Positions 1 through 8,606 of a DNA stretch of 64,000 nucleotides are shown one piece after another. The translations under genes and the position numbers were made by a program. Origin of the DNA: an uncultured Spirochaetaceae bacterium (lineage in GTDB: Bacteria; Spirochaetota; Spirochaetia; Sphaerochaetales; Sphaerochaetaceae); assembly GCA_944390725.1 (NCBI GenBank), contig CALXQU010000001.1, positions 124,001-188,000 of the forward strand, in the 5' to 3' direction. The notes under the pieces are model-generated. The model was not told the origin of the DNA. It ran no database searches and was given only the letters and a program-made list of their open reading frames with translations. Each line of letters starts with the position of its first letter. Position 1 is the stretch's first letter.

Positions 1-689
1 CATATGACATAACGACGATACGTGCGAGCATCGGCATGTTCCTCCTCTGCAGATACATCCATTGCCATACGGAATTCAGGGTGCTGCTCACGGGGGAGGT
101 ATCCGATGAGCTCTTCGGCTACAAATACACAGACTTCGCCCCCAATGCGGAAGAATTCCAGAAGGAAAGCCAGAAACGCGTCCATGAGCTCTATGCCTAT
201 GACGTGCTGCGCGCCGACAGGTGCATCGCCGACAACAGCCTCGAGGCAAGGGTTCCCTTCGGGGACCTGGACTTCGCCTCCTACGTGCTCTCGATCGACC
301 CGGAGATGAAGATGAACCGCTATGGCCATGGCAAATACCTCCTCCGCAAGGCATTCGAGGAGGGGAACTGGCTGCCTGACGACATCCTCTGGCGGGAGAA
401 AGCTGCCTTCAGCGATGCTGTCGGACACAGCATGGCCGATGGCCTGAAGGCATATGCCGCGAGGCGCTATGAAGGCAGGGACCTCGAGGCGGAATACCGC
501 AGGTACCCGGAGGACGGGAGGCCGTTCACCCCTGAATCGCTGCTGTACAGGGAGATATTCGAGAGATTCTATCCCGGCCAGCACCGCATGATACCGGGCT
601 TCTGGATGCCGAACAGCAGCTGGCCCGGCTGCCAGGTATCCGACCCATCGGCCCGCGTGCTGGCAAACTACGGCAAAAGCGGGGAATGA
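1..689 (+). CDS. asnB: Asparagine synthetase B, glutamine-hydrolysing (3' part)
   Basis: This is the C-terminal part (about 228 residues) of AsnB, which makes asparagine from aspartate, ATP and glutamine-derived ammonia. The frame is open from base 3 and begins YDITTIRAS, so the gene starts outside the window; the ATG at 36 is internal. Visible synthetase-domain motifs are LTGEVSDELFGY (family form SGEGSDE), YDVLRADRC and LEARVPFGD, the last matching the VEARVPFLD block that precedes the C-terminal helices. The stop is TGA at 687-689. It converges on pyrG 22 bp away. The Glu and Val replacing the usual residues near SDE are a minor oddity. Family assignment is secure from motif order. Confidence 0.93.
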   Translation, partial: YDITTIRASIGMFLLCRYIHCHTEFRVLLTGEVSDELFGYKYTDFAPNAEEFQKESQKRVHELYAYDVLRADRCIADNSLEARVPFGDLDFASYVLSIDPEMKMNRYGHGKYLLRKAFEEGNWLPDDILWREKAAFSDAVGHSMADGLKAYAARRYEGRDLEAEYRRYPEDGRPFTPESLLYREIFERFYPGQHRMIPGFWMPNSSWPGCQVSDPSARVLANYGKSGE

Positions 690-691
690 CC

Positions 692-710
692 GGCAGGCAT
701 GGAGCCTGCC
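692..710. terminator. Hairpin between convergent asnB and pyrG
   Basis: A perfect 7-bp stem (GGCAGGC / GCCTGCC) with a 5-base loop fills the gap between the two convergent stop codons. No T-run follows on either strand, so intrinsic termination is only possible, not clear. Confidence 0.35.
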
Positions 711-711
711 A

Positions 712-2310
712 TCATCCCAGAGCTGCCTTGATGAAGCCGTCGAAGAGCGGGTGTACCCTGTTCGGGCGGCTCTTGAACTCCGGATGGGACTGCACGGCAA
801 CGAAGAAGCGGCAGGATGGATTCTCCATCGCCTCGACTAGCTTCCCATCCGGGCTCATCCCGCTGAAGACGATCCCGCTGGCGGCTATCCTGCCGCGGAA
901 CAGCGGGGACACCTCATAGCGATGCCTATGGCGCTCCAGCACGGAATCCTGTCCGTAGAGCTTGTGGAGCAATGTGCCCGGGAGTATCTCGCAGCGATAG
1001 GCACCGAGGCGCATGGTCCCTCCCTTGGCGACGATATTGCGCTGCTCATCCATCAGGTCAATCACGCATTCCTTCCCATCCGGCCTGAACTCGCGGGAAT
1101 CCGCATCCACCAGCCCCGCCAGGGATCGCGCTGCCTCGATTACGGCGCTCTGCACGCCGTGTCAGATGCCGAGATACGGTATATCGTTCTCGCGCGCATA
1201 GCGTGCGCAGCTGACCATGCCCTCGATGCCCCTTGACCCGAAGCCGCCTGGCACGAGGATGCCGTCAGCCCCTTCCAGCAGCTTCCCAGCCCCGGCCTTC
1301 TCCACCTCCTCGGTATCGATGAACAGCAGCTCAAGGTCCGCATCGTTCCAGCTCGCGGCATGGTACAGGGCCTCGTTGATGGAGAGATAGGCATCATGGA
1401 GCTTCACGTACTTGCCGCATATGGCGATCCTCACCCTGCGCTCCTTCACGCGCGTCATGCGGCCGACTGCCGCACGCCAGGCATCAAGGCGGCAATCACC
1501 GCACTCCAGGGAGAGGCGCGATACCGCATAGTCATCGAATCCGCGCTCATGGAGCAGCAATGGCAGGGCATAGATCGGATTGACATTCTCATTGGCAATC
1601 ACCGCACGCCTCTCGACATTGCAGAACATCGCGATCTTGCCGAGGATATCATCATCGAGGGGCCTGTCCGAGCGGGCGATGATGCAGTCCGGCATTATCC
1701 CCAGGCCCTGGAGCTCATGCACCGAATGCTGGCTCGGCTTCGTCTTGTACTCGCCGCTGCAGGCAAGGTACGGCACGAGGACCACATGGATGAACATCGA
1801 GTTCCCGATGCCGACCTCGGCACGCAGCTGCCTGGCGGCCTCCAGGAAGGGCTGGCTCTCCATATCGCCGATCGTGCCGCCTATCTCCGTGATCACAACA
1901 TCGGCGCCTGTCATCTCGCCCACGGAGTATATCGCCGCCTTTATCTCATCGGTCACATGCGGGATTATCTGGACTGTCTTGCCAAGATACCCGCCGCTCC
2001 TCTCGCGCATGAGGATATTCCAGAACACCTTGCCGCTTGTCAGGTTCGACTTCCTGTTGAGGTCCTCATCGATGAACCTCTCATAGTGCCCCAGGTCGAG
2101 ATCCGTCTCGGCACCGTCTTCAGTCACGAAGACCTCGCCATGCTGATACGGGCTCATGGTCCCCGGATCGACATTCAGATACGGGTCCAGCTTCTGCGCG
2201 GCCACCTTGAGCCCCCTCTGCTTCAGCAGCAGGCCAAGGCTGGCAGCGCTCACGCCCTTGCCGAGCCCTGATACGACACCGCCCGTGACGAATATGTACT
2301 TACGTTCCAT
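712..2310 (-). CDS. pyrG: CTP synthase with in-frame TGA at the glutaminase nucleophile
   Basis: CTP synthase makes CTP from UTP, ATP and glutamine. An N-terminal synthetase domain (residues 1-270; P-loop region SGLGKGVSAASLG, then MSPYQHGEVFVTEDGAETDLDLGHYERF split over the usual blocks) is joined to a class I glutamine amidotransferase domain. The frame is intact for 532 codons, normal for the family, except for TGA at 1162-1164. The family motif GICLGMQ reads GI-stop-HGVQ here, so the stop replaces the catalytic cysteine and the Leu and Met beside it have also changed. Downstream conservation is strong: GGTMRLGA, RHRHRYEV and the triad region QSHPEF. A perfect 6-bp hairpin starts 2 bases after the TGA. 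Options are selenocysteine insertion, two coupled polypeptides restarting at GTG 1155, gene decay, or sequence error. GGAGGAA lies before ATG 2310. Confidence 0.85.
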
Positions 2311-2320
2311 GCCTTCCTCC

Positions 2321-2367
2321 CAAAAAAAGGAAAAGGACGCCTACCCCTCAGCGGGATAGACGTCCTT
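2321..2367 (-). terminator. Intrinsic terminator in the pyrG leader (possible attenuator)
   Basis: Read on the minus strand, arms at 2367-2355 and 2346-2333 pair as 7 + 3 + 3 bp with two mismatches. They are followed by TTTTCCTTTTTTT. The hairpin lies between the predicted pyrG promoter (2383-2412) and the pyrG ATG, so it would be transcribed in the pyrG leader. It could equally end transcripts from the upstream envelope gene. Leader attenuation of pyrG by CTP level is known in Bacillus; that it happens here is inference. Confidence 0.6.
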
Positions 2368-2382
2368 GTCCAAACTGCTGCC

Positions 2383-2412
2383 ATTCTACAGCTTTCCGCC
2401 GCTCTTCCTCAA
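2383..2412 (-). promoter_or_regulatory. Predicted pyrG promoter
   Basis: TTGAGG (2407-2412) and TAGAAT (2383-2388) are separated by 18 bp on the minus strand. This places the start of transcription just upstream of the leader hairpin. Confidence 0.55.
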
Positions 2413-2460
2413 CTAGGAAGGCTGCGGATATCCGGAAAATATGACCGGAAGCTGCCGGGA

Positions 2461-3027
2461 TCAGACGAGATTGAAGAGCACCGATACGGCGGCCCTCGTC
2501 TCGCTCCACTTCGGCATCGGGTTGAGGTTCTCGAAGTTGCCTTCCATCGGGAAGAACGCAGCCGCACCGATGCTGACGGGGCCTATGTTGAACGTGACCG
2601 CCAGCCTGTAGTCAAGCGTCGCGCCGTAGATAGCGCTGGCGAACTGGTCCATCCTGTATCCGTTTATCATCCATGTCTGGCTGCCTGCCTCATATTCGAA
2701 GTCCATATGGAGGCCCACGCCTATCGCGATATCCAGGAAGCCTGCTGCCGGTATATTCAGGTTAAGCGACGGCAGGAGCCCGAACGTATGCACGCCGGGA
2801 TTCGCATAGCCATAGGTCATGGGGACATCGATAGATATCCAGCTGAACAGATTCAGGCGCAGGTCAGCGCCGAACGTGAAGCTATGTATCGAGAGAGGCT
2901 CTTCCGTGATATCGATTACGCTGTTGTTATAGGCGACCGTAGGTCCGATCTGCAGCAAAGGCGTCGCAAAAGCGGCTGCAGCCGAAAGGATGAGCACGGC
3001 TGCCATCATCATAAGTCTCTTTTTCAT
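2461..3027 (-). CDS. Exported beta-barrel-like envelope protein
   Basis: A 188-residue protein with a classic Sec signal peptide (MKKRLMMMAAVLILSAAAAFA, cleavage after AFA expected). The mature part alternates short hydrophobic and polar stretches and is rich in Gly, Asn and aromatic residues. This pattern, with a terminal VSVLFNLV strand, suggests a small outer-membrane barrel. No family is recognised. AGGAGA precedes the start and TATAAT sits at 3045-3050. It lies upstream of pyrG with its own promoter and is probably not functionally linked to it. A periplasmic lipid-binding role cannot be excluded. Confidence 0.7.
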   Translation of the reverse strand: MKKRLMMMAAVLILSAAAAFATPLLQIGPTVAYNNSVIDITEEPLSIHSFTFGADLRLNLFSWISIDVPMTYGYANPGVHTFGLLPSLNLNIPAAGFLDIAIGVGLHMDFEYEAGSQTWMINGYRMDQFASAIYGATLDYRLAVTFNIGPVSIGAAAFFPMEGNFENLNPMPKWSETRAAVSVLFNLV

Positions 3028-3044
3028 TGCTATCTCCTGGGATG

Positions 3045-3050
3045 ATTATA
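3045..3050 (-). promoter_or_regulatory. -10 element of the envelope protein gene
   Basis: A consensus TATAAT on the minus strand lies 17 bases before ATG 3027. There is no good -35 match. Confidence 0.4.
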
Positions 3051-3156
3051 ACCCATCCGCAGGCATGCAGAATAAATGAAATCAGGCAAGGATATCCAAA
3101 TATCCGTGATTTCCTCTTCCCTGCCAATCTGCTAGACTGTCGCGGGTGGTATCATC

Positions 3157-4335
3157 ATGTTCTCGCTGCTTATAGTCATATATATCGCATTCATCTCGCT
3201 CGGGCTTCCCGACTCGATGATCGGGGCGGCCTGGCCGCTCATGCATCAGGACCTCGGGGTGCCTGTCAGCTATGCAGGCTTCGTCAGCATGACGATCTGC
3301 TTCGGCACCGTCATCAGCTCTGCCCTGTACGGGAAGGTCAGCAGCCGCTTCTCCACGCAGCAGATAACGGCTGTCTCGGCCGGCATGACCGCCGTATCGC
3401 TCTTCCTGGTATCGCTCTCGCCGGCCTTCCCCATCCTCCTCATGATATCCCTGCTGCTCGGCCTGGGAGCCGGCTCCGTAGATGCGGGGCTGAACAGCTA
3501 TGTATCGCTGCATTTCAGGGCCCGGGAGATGAGCTTCCTCCATGCCTTCTGGGGATTAGGCACCACCGTGGGGCCCTTCCTCCTCTCCTGGTGCTTCTCC
3601 CATGGGTTCTCCTGGAACCATGGATACCGGGCCATAGCGCTCCTGCAGGGACTCAACTTCGCCATACTCCTCCTCTCGTTCCCGCTCTGGAGGAAGGCCG
3701 ATGAGCGGGACATAAAGCTCAGGAACCATCCCGTGAAGAAGGAGAACCCGCCAATCAGCGCCCTGATAAGGAAGAAGGCGGCCATCCCTGCCATGATCGG
3801 CTTCTTCGGCTACTGCGGCGCGGAGAATACGGCGATGCTGTGGTCCGCGACCTTCCTTGTCGAGGCTAGGGGCCTCGGGGAGGCTGCCGCGGCATCGGCT
3901 GCAGGGCTCCTCTTCTGGGGAATCACAGCCGGCCGCATCTTCTCCGGCATCATCAGCAACAGGATGGGAGACAGGAGGATGCTGAACATCGGCGAATGCT
4001 GCACCTTCGCAGCCGTCGCGCTGCTCCTCCTGCTGCCGGCGGACCTTGCCCCGCTGGCGCTCTTCTTCCTCGGCTTCGGCTTCGGACCGATATATCCCTC
4101 GATGATAAACCAGACGCCGAAGTACTTCGGAGCCGATGATGCACCGGGCATAATGGGGCTTGAGATGTCATCGGCCTACATCGGCTCGACATTCATGCCG
4201 GCCCTCTTCGGCCTGCTCTCCAGATACCTCTCCCTCGCGGTGTTCCCGCTCTGGATCCTGCTCTTCTTCGCCATCCATACCGCGGCCGTCCTCATCAAGA
4301 GGAGGATGCGCTATGGTACGGAGAGGGAGTTCTAG
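3157..4335 (+). CDS. Major facilitator superfamily transporter (sugar-type)
   Basis: A 392-residue integral membrane protein with about 12 hydrophobic helices, the normal MFS length. The N-terminal half has SLGLPDSMIGAAWP and a loop GKVSSRFSTQQ; the C-terminal half has GFGFGPIYPSMINQ and GRIFSGIISNRMGDRR, the second copy of the MFS loop 2-3 motif. The layout resembles the FucP/YfkF-like MFS group, but the substrate cannot be read from sequence. A weak GGGTGG site precedes ATG 3157. The end overlaps the convergent phosphoesterase gene by 4 bp. It stands alone on the plus strand. Confidence 0.85.
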   Translation: MFSLLIVIYIAFISLGLPDSMIGAAWPLMHQDLGVPVSYAGFVSMTICFGTVISSALYGKVSSRFSTQQITAVSAGMTAVSLFLVSLSPAFPILLMISLLLGLGAGSVDAGLNSYVSLHFRAREMSFLHAFWGLGTTVGPFLLSWCFSHGFSWNHGYRAIALLQGLNFAILLLSFPLWRKADERDIKLRNHPVKKENPPISALIRKKAAIPAMIGFFGYCGAENTAMLWSATFLVEARGLGEAAAASAAGLLFWGITAGRIFSGIISNRMGDRRMLNIGECCTFAAVALLLLLPADLAPLALFFLGFGFGPIYPSMINQTPKYFGADDAPGIMGLEMSSAYIGSTFMPALFGLLSRYLSLAVFPLWILLFFAIHTAAVLIKRRMRYGTEREF

Positions 4336-5324
4336 CCGTCCTGCGAGGGAAACAGCGTCCCGAGCCTCTCACCGGTCTCGGATGAATACATATCGATGCT
4401 GAACGCGCCTGAGGAGGTATCGAGCTCCAGCAGGTAGTAATAGCCATCGCTCTCGAAATCGATGATGGATTCCTTCCTGTGGAAGGCGGCAAGGTTCACC
4501 TCATAGGCACCGCCCGAGAACCCGTACACGATATTCCCCTTATGGTGATGGCCGGTGAGGAAGAGCGACACGCCGTATTCATCCATGATGCGCATCATGC
4601 GGTGTACCTCGCGCTGGTCGGTGATGCCGGTGATCGTCAGCGACTGGTCCGCAGCCCGGCTCGTGGCCATGTTCTCATGGGCGATGAAGATCCTATAGGG
4701 ATTGGGATCGGCGGCCAGGGCCTCCTCAAGCCATGCAAGCTGGCTGCGCCCGAAGACGCCGAGGGAATTGTCGAGCTTGTAGATGGAAAGCGGACCGAAG
4801 GCATACCTGCCCATCCGCATCGTCTCCCTGCCGGGGCCAAGCGATGAGTAGAGCCTGTCGAAGGAAGAGGACGTCTCGTCATGGAGCTCATGGTTGCCTA
4901 TGCATATGATATGGTTCCCGTTCGCCTTCATCGCTGTCTCGGCATAGAACCTGACGGCATTGGACCCCTCGTAATGCCCCTTGTTCAGCAGGTCACCGAG
5001 GTCGATGATGAACGGATAGCTCCCCTTATCGAGGAAATCCATGAAGGCCTCCTCGAATACATGCACCCCGCTTCCTGTCCTGTCTGCATGGACATCGGTT
5101 ATGACGGGGATGCGGATCACAGAGGGGATATCCAGATGTATCGGCACCTCCTCAGCGGCAAGGACGCCATCCTCCATCGCCGCTGAAACGGCATGGCCAG
5201 TGCTGGAAAGGTCTACAGCCTCCATGAACGGATTCGACTCCAGCCCCTCGATATCCGCAAGGGTCACTATGCGGCATGATGCGGCAAGAAGCAGCGGTAT
5301 CAGTACCGTAAGGGCCTTCCTCAT
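4332..5324 (-). CDS. Lipoprotein metallophosphoesterase (calcineurin-like)
   Basis: A 330-residue secreted calcineurin-like phosphoesterase. The lipobox LLAASC at residues 12-17 predicts a lipid-anchored envelope protein. The metal-binding blocks occur in order: DVHAD (about 75), GDLLN (about 107), GNHE (about 139), HEN (about 212) and GHHH (about 257). The substrate is unknown; secreted members include nucleotidases and phosphodiesterases. The start ATG overlaps the stop of the upstream barrel-like gene as ATGA, so the two are probably translated together. Confidence 0.85.
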   Translation of the reverse strand: MRKALTVLIPLLLAASCRIVTLADIEGLESNPFMEAVDLSSTGHAVSAAMEDGVLAAEEVPIHLDIPSVIRIPVITDVHADRTGSGVHVFEEAFMDFLDKGSYPFIIDLGDLLNKGHYEGSNAVRFYAETAMKANGNHIICIGNHELHDETSSSFDRLYSSLGPGRETMRMGRYAFGPLSIYKLDNSLGVFGRSQLAWLEEALAADPNPYRIFIAHENMATSRAADQSLTITGITDQREVHRMMRIMDEYGVSLFLTGHHHKGNIVYGFSGGAYEVNLAAFHRKESIIDFESDGYYYLLELDTSSGAFSIDMYSSETGERLGTLFPSQDG

Positions 5325-5980
5325 ATCGTCCCCCTGTATGAATATCCTACGCTGACGCCCCAGCCCGATATCGAGAAGGTATGGCAGTCCATGATGTTAT
5401 CGAGCGAGAAGAAGCCATCCACATACACCATATGGTGCTCATCGATCGAGAGCTCGATGGTGGCGCCTGTCGCGGCTGCCAGCCTGTATTCCATCGCTTC
5501 CTTATGGACCATCGTCTCATACACCATCATCCTCACGGGCCCCAGCTCGAAGCCCAGCCGCAGGTCGATAAGCGGGACCAGCGAGAAGAACGGCTCCGAA
5601 TACGGGGAATACGAGACGCCGGCCTGGATGCCGATGCCATAGCCGAGGCGGAACCATGACCATGCGAACTGCTGGGAGAAGAGGTACCCGAACGTGGCGA
5701 AGCCGCCTTCGGCCGGGACATTGTCGGTATGTAAGATGAACCTGTTGTGTATAGTATCGCCTACCCTGAGGTCATAGGAGAGGATGAGCGAGAAGTCATC
5801 ATCGCCGATGCCGCTGAAATGGAGTGAGGCATCATAGGCTGAGGCATCCACCCCGTAGAGCACCATATCAGGGGCTGTGGAGCGGTATCTCACGCCTGCG
5901 AAGCCCCCTGCGCTCCAGGAAGATGCCATGAGCACCGAGGGCATGATAAGGATAGCCATGATAGCAATGAGTCGTTTCAT
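5321..5980 (-). CDS. Exported beta-barrel-like protein
   Basis: A 219-residue protein with a signal peptide (MKRLIAIMAILIMPSVLMAS). The mature part has alternating amphipathic strands rich in Gly, Tyr, Phe and Ser, and ends SVGYSYRGTI. This fits an outer-membrane barrel of about 10 strands. No named family is recognised. It is the first gene of a two-gene unit with the lipoprotein phosphoesterase (ATGA overlap), which suggests a shared envelope role. Confidence 0.7.
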   Translation of the reverse strand: MKRLIAIMAILIMPSVLMASSWSAGGFAGVRYRSTAPDMVLYGVDASAYDASLHFSGIGDDDFSLILSYDLRVGDTIHNRFILHTDNVPAEGGFATFGYLFSQQFAWSWFRLGYGIGIQAGVSYSPYSEPFFSLVPLIDLRLGFELGPVRMMVYETMVHKEAMEYRLAAATGATIELSIDEHHMVYVDGFFSLDNIMDCHTFSISGWGVSVGYSYRGTI

Positions 5981-6049
5981 CTGGTCGCCTATGATGGCAT
6001 TCTCCCACTTTCCGGGATTTTGCGATACCCCTGGACAGGCGTCCAGCCT

Positions 6050-6079
6050 GAAGAAGAAGGCATCCCATCGCGGGATGCC
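6050..6079 (-). terminator. Terminator of the RlmK-like gene
   Basis: A perfect 8-bp stem (GGCATCCC / GGGATGCC, 6059-6079) has a 5-base loop and is followed on the minus strand by TTCTTCTTC. It sits 7 bp beyond the stop codon of the upstream minus-strand gene. Confidence 0.6.
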
Positions 6080-6085
6080 CTCCTG

Positions 6086-7783
6086 TCATTCATCGTCTTC
6101 CGGTTTCTGGTAGACGGTATTCTTCAGCCAGAACGCGTCTGCGCTGTCGCGCTTCTTCGTGGCCATGAAGGAATCATAGCCATACGGCTTCGGGGCCGTG
6201 CGCCTGCGCCTCTCGCCATCCCTTTCGCCGAACGGGCGCCTGTCGGAGCCATCCTCGCGGTAGCGCGGCGGCCTCCTCTCGTCATACCTTCCTGCCGGGC
6301 GGTCATAGTCCCTGTCCCTTCTGGGGGAATCGGAGTACCTCCTCTCTCCCCTGTAGAACCTGCCGGTCTCGTTATCCCAGTCATCCTGGCGGCTGCGGTA
6401 GGGCCTGCCTACGGAACGGTCATCGAACCTCCTAGGCTCCCTGTCGCGGTAATCCCTCCTCTCATAGCGGCCGTCATCGCGGCGGCGGGGACGCTCATCA
6501 TCGCGGAACCTCGGATTCCTGTCATCACGATAGCCGCCACGATCATAGCCGCCTCTCCTGTCATCGGAATACCTGGGGCGGTCATAGCGCGGACGGTCAT
6601 CGCGGCGGCCGTAGCCGTCCCTTTCCCTGTCCCTGTATCCGCCTCTTCTCTCCCTTCCCTCATAGCCGCCGCGGCGGTCCGGGAAGCTCCTTCTTCCTCC
6701 GTCCCTTCTTTCCTTCTGAGGCTCCCTTGCCTCTGACTTCCTCTCCTGGCCCTGCTCCTCATCAAGCGTGAGGCGGCCGATTGTCTCGTCGTCCATTTCC
6801 CTTCTCTTCCTGCCGTACGCTCTTCCTGCTTCCTTCATCTCGGCAGTCTTCTTCATCAGCCAAATCCTCAAAGAGCTCCTCTTCGAGGAAAACCCCTGGG
6901 CCATCGCTTCCTGGCTCAGCTCCCTGATCTTCCAATATGGCTTCAGGAGCCTGCTATCGAACTCGAAGCCGGCAAGGTTCTCGGAGAAGAGGCAGACGCC
7001 GCCCTCCGCAAGCACCTTGCTGATCATATGAAGGAATCCCAGGTAATCCTTCTTCACATCGAAATCATCTGCCTTGTGCGAATTGGAGAAGGCAGGCGGA
7101 TCGAATATCACGATATCATAGACGCGGCCGGCCGCGATGGCATCCTCGAGGAATGCCCTGGCGTCGGAGGCGACCACGCTGTATTTGCCCTCATCGAGGA
7201 AGCCGTTCCTGCTGAGGTTCCTGCGAGACCACTGACAGTAGACATTCGAGAGGTCCACGCTCGTCACGCTCTCCGCGCCGCCTGCCGCTGCATATACGGA
7301 AAAGGATGATGTATATGCGAACAGGTTGAGGACCCTCATCGAGCGTGACATGCCCTGGATCATGCGCCTTGTGTTCACCTGGTCCAGGAAGAGCCCCGTG
7401 TCGACATACTTCAGCAGCTCGCACTCGAACGTCAGCCCGCTTTCCCTCACCTCCACGGCAAGGCTCTCATCGGTCTTCTCATGCTGCTCGCGCCCTTCCC
7501 TCTTCTTCCTGGCAAGATACAGGATCCTGTCATGCTCGATATACAGGAAGCGCGAGACGATATCCTTCATGACGGTCACATCGTCATCAGCCATCGGCGG
7601 AACGGAATAGTCGACGATCCGCGCGTACTCATTATAAAGCTCGACAGTGACCGGGAATGCCCCCAGGTTCCTGTCGTAGACCCTGACGGCGGATGAATCC
7701 GTCTCCTTCATCCACCTGTGCGCCTCGAGCGCATTATGCTTGAGTATCTTCTGAAAGTCCTTCTTCTCGAATTCTTCCAACAT
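6086..7783 (-). CDS. RlmK-like rRNA methyltransferase with long RGG-type tail
   Basis: A 565-residue protein. Residues 1-330 form a class I SAM-dependent methyltransferase similar to the RlmK half of RlmL, which makes 23S rRNA m7G2069: LNLFAYTSSFSVYAAAGGA (SAM loop), SVDLSNVY and FDPPAFSNSHKADDFDV (catalytic loop). From about residue 345 to 540 there is a low-complexity tail dominated by Arg, Asp, Gly, Tyr and Pro with repeated RRGGYxDR and YRDRE-like units, then a short ordered end. Such a disordered basic RNA-binding tail is not part of the bacterial family. It should bind RNA or help phase-separate; that is inference. It is followed by a clear terminator. Confidence 0.85.
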   Translation of the reverse strand: MLEEFEKKDFQKILKHNALEAHRWMKETDSSAVRVYDRNLGAFPVTVELYNEYARIVDYSVPPMADDDVTVMKDIVSRFLYIEHDRILYLARKKREGREQHEKTDESLAVEVRESGLTFECELLKYVDTGLFLDQVNTRRMIQGMSRSMRVLNLFAYTSSFSVYAAAGGAESVTSVDLSNVYCQWSRRNLSRNGFLDEGKYSVVASDARAFLEDAIAAGRVYDIVIFDPPAFSNSHKADDFDVKKDYLGFLHMISKVLAEGGVCLFSENLAGFEFDSRLLKPYWKIRELSQEAMAQGFSSKRSSLRIWLMKKTAEMKEAGRAYGRKRREMDDETIGRLTLDEEQGQERKSEAREPQKERRDGGRRSFPDRRGGYEGRERRGGYRDRERDGYGRRDDRPRYDRPRYSDDRRGGYDRGGYRDDRNPRFRDDERPRRRDDGRYERRDYRDREPRRFDDRSVGRPYRSRQDDWDNETGRFYRGERRYSDSPRRDRDYDRPAGRYDERRPPRYREDGSDRRPFGERDGERRRRTAPKPYGYDSFMATKKRDSADAFWLKNTVYQKPEDDE

Positions 7784-7855
7784 GGCTATTCCACTGCATT
7801 CTGCATTAAATGGCCCGCCTTAGTCCATATCCTGCGGGATCTCCCATGGCACAGG

Positions 7856-8545
7856 TCAGTCCTTGAAGTACCTGCTCAGCCTGTTGTAGTTGAATTCGAA
7901 TGTCCCCTCGATGATGCTGATGGCCTTCTCCGCATCCCTGCTGCAGATGGCATCGAGGATCATGCGGTGGTTGTTCTTGGCATTGTCCCAGTTGTTGTCG
8001 AGGTTATCGCCGGACATCTCGAAAAGGTATTTGTAGATCGTATCGCGGAATATATCGTAGATCTGGATGAAGACGGGATTATGCGAGCCGAGTATGAGCG
8101 AGTAATGGAAGCTGTAGTCGGCATCAGCATATGATTTCGCGGTATCGGCAGCGGAAAGCGCCTCGCAGGCCTCGCGCAGCCTGCCGAAATCCTCCTCGGT
8201 CCCCTCCGAGCAGAGCACCCTGATGCTGGTGAACTCAAGGGCCCTGCGCAGCTGGATCATGTACTTGTAGTCTGAAGCGCTCAGGTCGATCACCGTGGGG
8301 CTGAGCGCACCTGCCTGCGGCTGTGATGCGCTTGCCACGAAGGAGCCCTTGCCAGGCTTGGTGACGATATAGCCCAGGGCCTGCAGCTTGTGGAGAGCTG
8401 TACGCACGCTGACGCGGCTCGTATTGTATTCCCTCGATATCGCATTCTCGGACGGAAGCTTGTCCCCGACCTTCCACTCGCCTTCCGCAATCAGAAGGTA
8501 CAGCTGATCATACAGCTCATCCGAAACCAGCCTGTTGCTCTCCAC
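7856..8545 (-). CDS. GntR/FadR-family transcriptional regulator
   Basis: A 229-residue regulator. An N-terminal winged helix-turn-helix (GDKLPSENAISREYNTSR, then VSVRTALHKLQALGYI) is followed by an all-helical FCD ligand domain with likely metal ligands in the SFHYSL and NNHRMIL segments. The start is GTG 8545, with AGGAGG 8 bases upstream. It is the last gene of the tct cluster, 61 bp after tctA. It is the obvious candidate to bind the palindrome at 12743-12760. The effector is probably the substrate or product of the enolase-family enzyme. A TAGAAT at 8563-8568 may give it its own promoter. Confidence 0.88.
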   Translation of the reverse strand: MESNRLVSDELYDQLYLLIAEGEWKVGDKLPSENAISREYNTSRVSVRTALHKLQALGYIVTKPGKGSFVASASQPQAGALSPTVIDLSASDYKYMIQLRRALEFTSIRVLCSEGTEEDFGRLREACEALSAADTAKSYADADYSFHYSLILGSHNPVFIQIYDIFRDTIYKYLFEMSGDNLDNNWDNAKNNHRMILDAICSRDAEKAISIIEGTFEFNYNRLSRYFKD

Positions 8546-8606
8546 CGCAATCCTCCTAAGCCATTCTAGAAGAACACTAGCAGTTTACCCGATAATTCTC
8601 CAGTCC

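Noticed and set aside
692..710. Strong bidirectional terminator after asnB
   Set aside because: The stem is perfect, but there is no T-run on either side, so it is kept only as a weak hairpin.
1360..2271. Long plus-strand open frame opposite pyrG
   Set aside because: It mirrors the conserved minus-strand CTP synthase; GC-rich codons leave the opposite frame open. No motif or ribosome site supports it.
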